Below are positions 5,325 to 5,393 of a stretch of DNA of 5,393 bases, one piece after another. The notes under the pieces are model-generated. The model had not been told where the DNA came from. It searched no databases and worked only from the letters and a program-made list of their open reading frames with translations. The position numbers were made by a program, and so were the translations under genes. Position 1 is the first letter of the stretch. Each line of letters starts with the position of its first letter. Origin of the DNA: Zetaproteobacteria bacterium. GTDB taxonomy: Bacteria > Pseudomonadota > Zetaproteobacteria > Mariprofundales > Mariprofundaceae. The DNA is taken from NCBI GenBank assembly GCA_021545665.1, contig JAJRTX010000001.1:1-5393 (forward strand), given 5' to 3'.

Positions 5325-5393
5325 TTGAAAATTAAAGCGGTTCTGTTGATTCTGATTGGAGTGGGCTTGATTGGCTGCGACATCGGCGCTGGC
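5325..5393 (+). CDS. Start of a lipoprotein or exported protein, cut by the window end
   Basis: The frame is open from 5298 to the end of the window. From TTG 5325 it reads as a lipoprotein-type signal: K-I-K, a hydrophobic core of about 13 residues, then L-I-G-C18 as a lipobox, followed by D-I-G-A-G. Asp directly after the Cys would, by the Enterobacteria +2 rule, favour retention in the inner membrane. The TTG at 5307 is an alternative start; neither has a strong ribosome site. Only 23 residues are visible, so the product is unknown. Given the metal context, the periplasmic adaptor or another component of an efflux system is a reasonable guess, but it is only a guess. Confidence 0.5.
   Translation, partial: MKIKAVLLILIGVGLIGCDIGAG

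Noticed and set aside
5185..5328. A 47-codon frame with a Cys-rich end overlapping the lipoprotein start
   Set aside because: It is in another frame from the Met-rich continuation, has only a distant G-run as ribosome site, and its residue mix is not convincing; it cannot be excluded.

Overview
The window looks like part of a metal-response or metal-resistance island from a Gram-negative bacterium, probably a proteobacterium. The Gram-negative signs are an outer-membrane beta-barrel protein, a lipobox signal peptide and a periplasm-directed His/Met-rich loop. The lineage cannot be fixed from the sequence. Every gene I can support is on the + strand. No rRNA, tRNA, CRISPR array, transposase or attachment site was seen.

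Layout: (1) 2-1012 is the 3' part of a porin-like gene, closed by a strong, nearly symmetric hairpin terminator (1029-1055). (2) 1190-1873 encodes a four-helix inner-membrane protein with a His/Met-rich periplasmic loop. It is followed closely by a glutamate dehydrogenase (GDH) gene (from 1916) whose frame is broken by one TAG at 2990-2992. The GDH C-terminal 64 residues are still perfectly readable in the same frame up to 3187. (3) 3206-4547 is a compact operon under a MerR-type promoter: a YHS-domain protein, a short-T-loop PII-like protein and a MerR-family regulator. (4) A near-identical second MerR-type promoter (4544-4575) overlaps the stop codon of the merR gene. It drives a membrane-anchored second YHS protein, then a small secreted peptide, and possibly a lipoprotein or exported protein that runs off the window at 5393.

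How the parts may work together (inference): a soft-metal ion such as Cu, Ag, Cd, Pb or Zn is sensed by the MerR protein through C78 and C127. MerR then untwists the two 20-bp-spacer promoters, switching on its own operon and the downstream one. The YHS proteins would bind or hand over the metal. The PII-like protein could tune a partner such as an efflux pump beyond the window. The export-signal genes at the right edge fit the start of an efflux or periplasmic handling system. GDH carrying an extra Cys-Cys-Cys-His patch, next to a PII-like gene, hints at a link between nitrogen or redox metabolism and metal stress, but the GDH frame is interrupted.

The most notable points are the amber codon at a conserved Tyr position of an otherwise intact GDH, the twin MerR promoters with the regulator inside its own regulon, the metal-operon PII variant, and a Met/Cys-rich frame continuing past the stop of the small secreted peptide.
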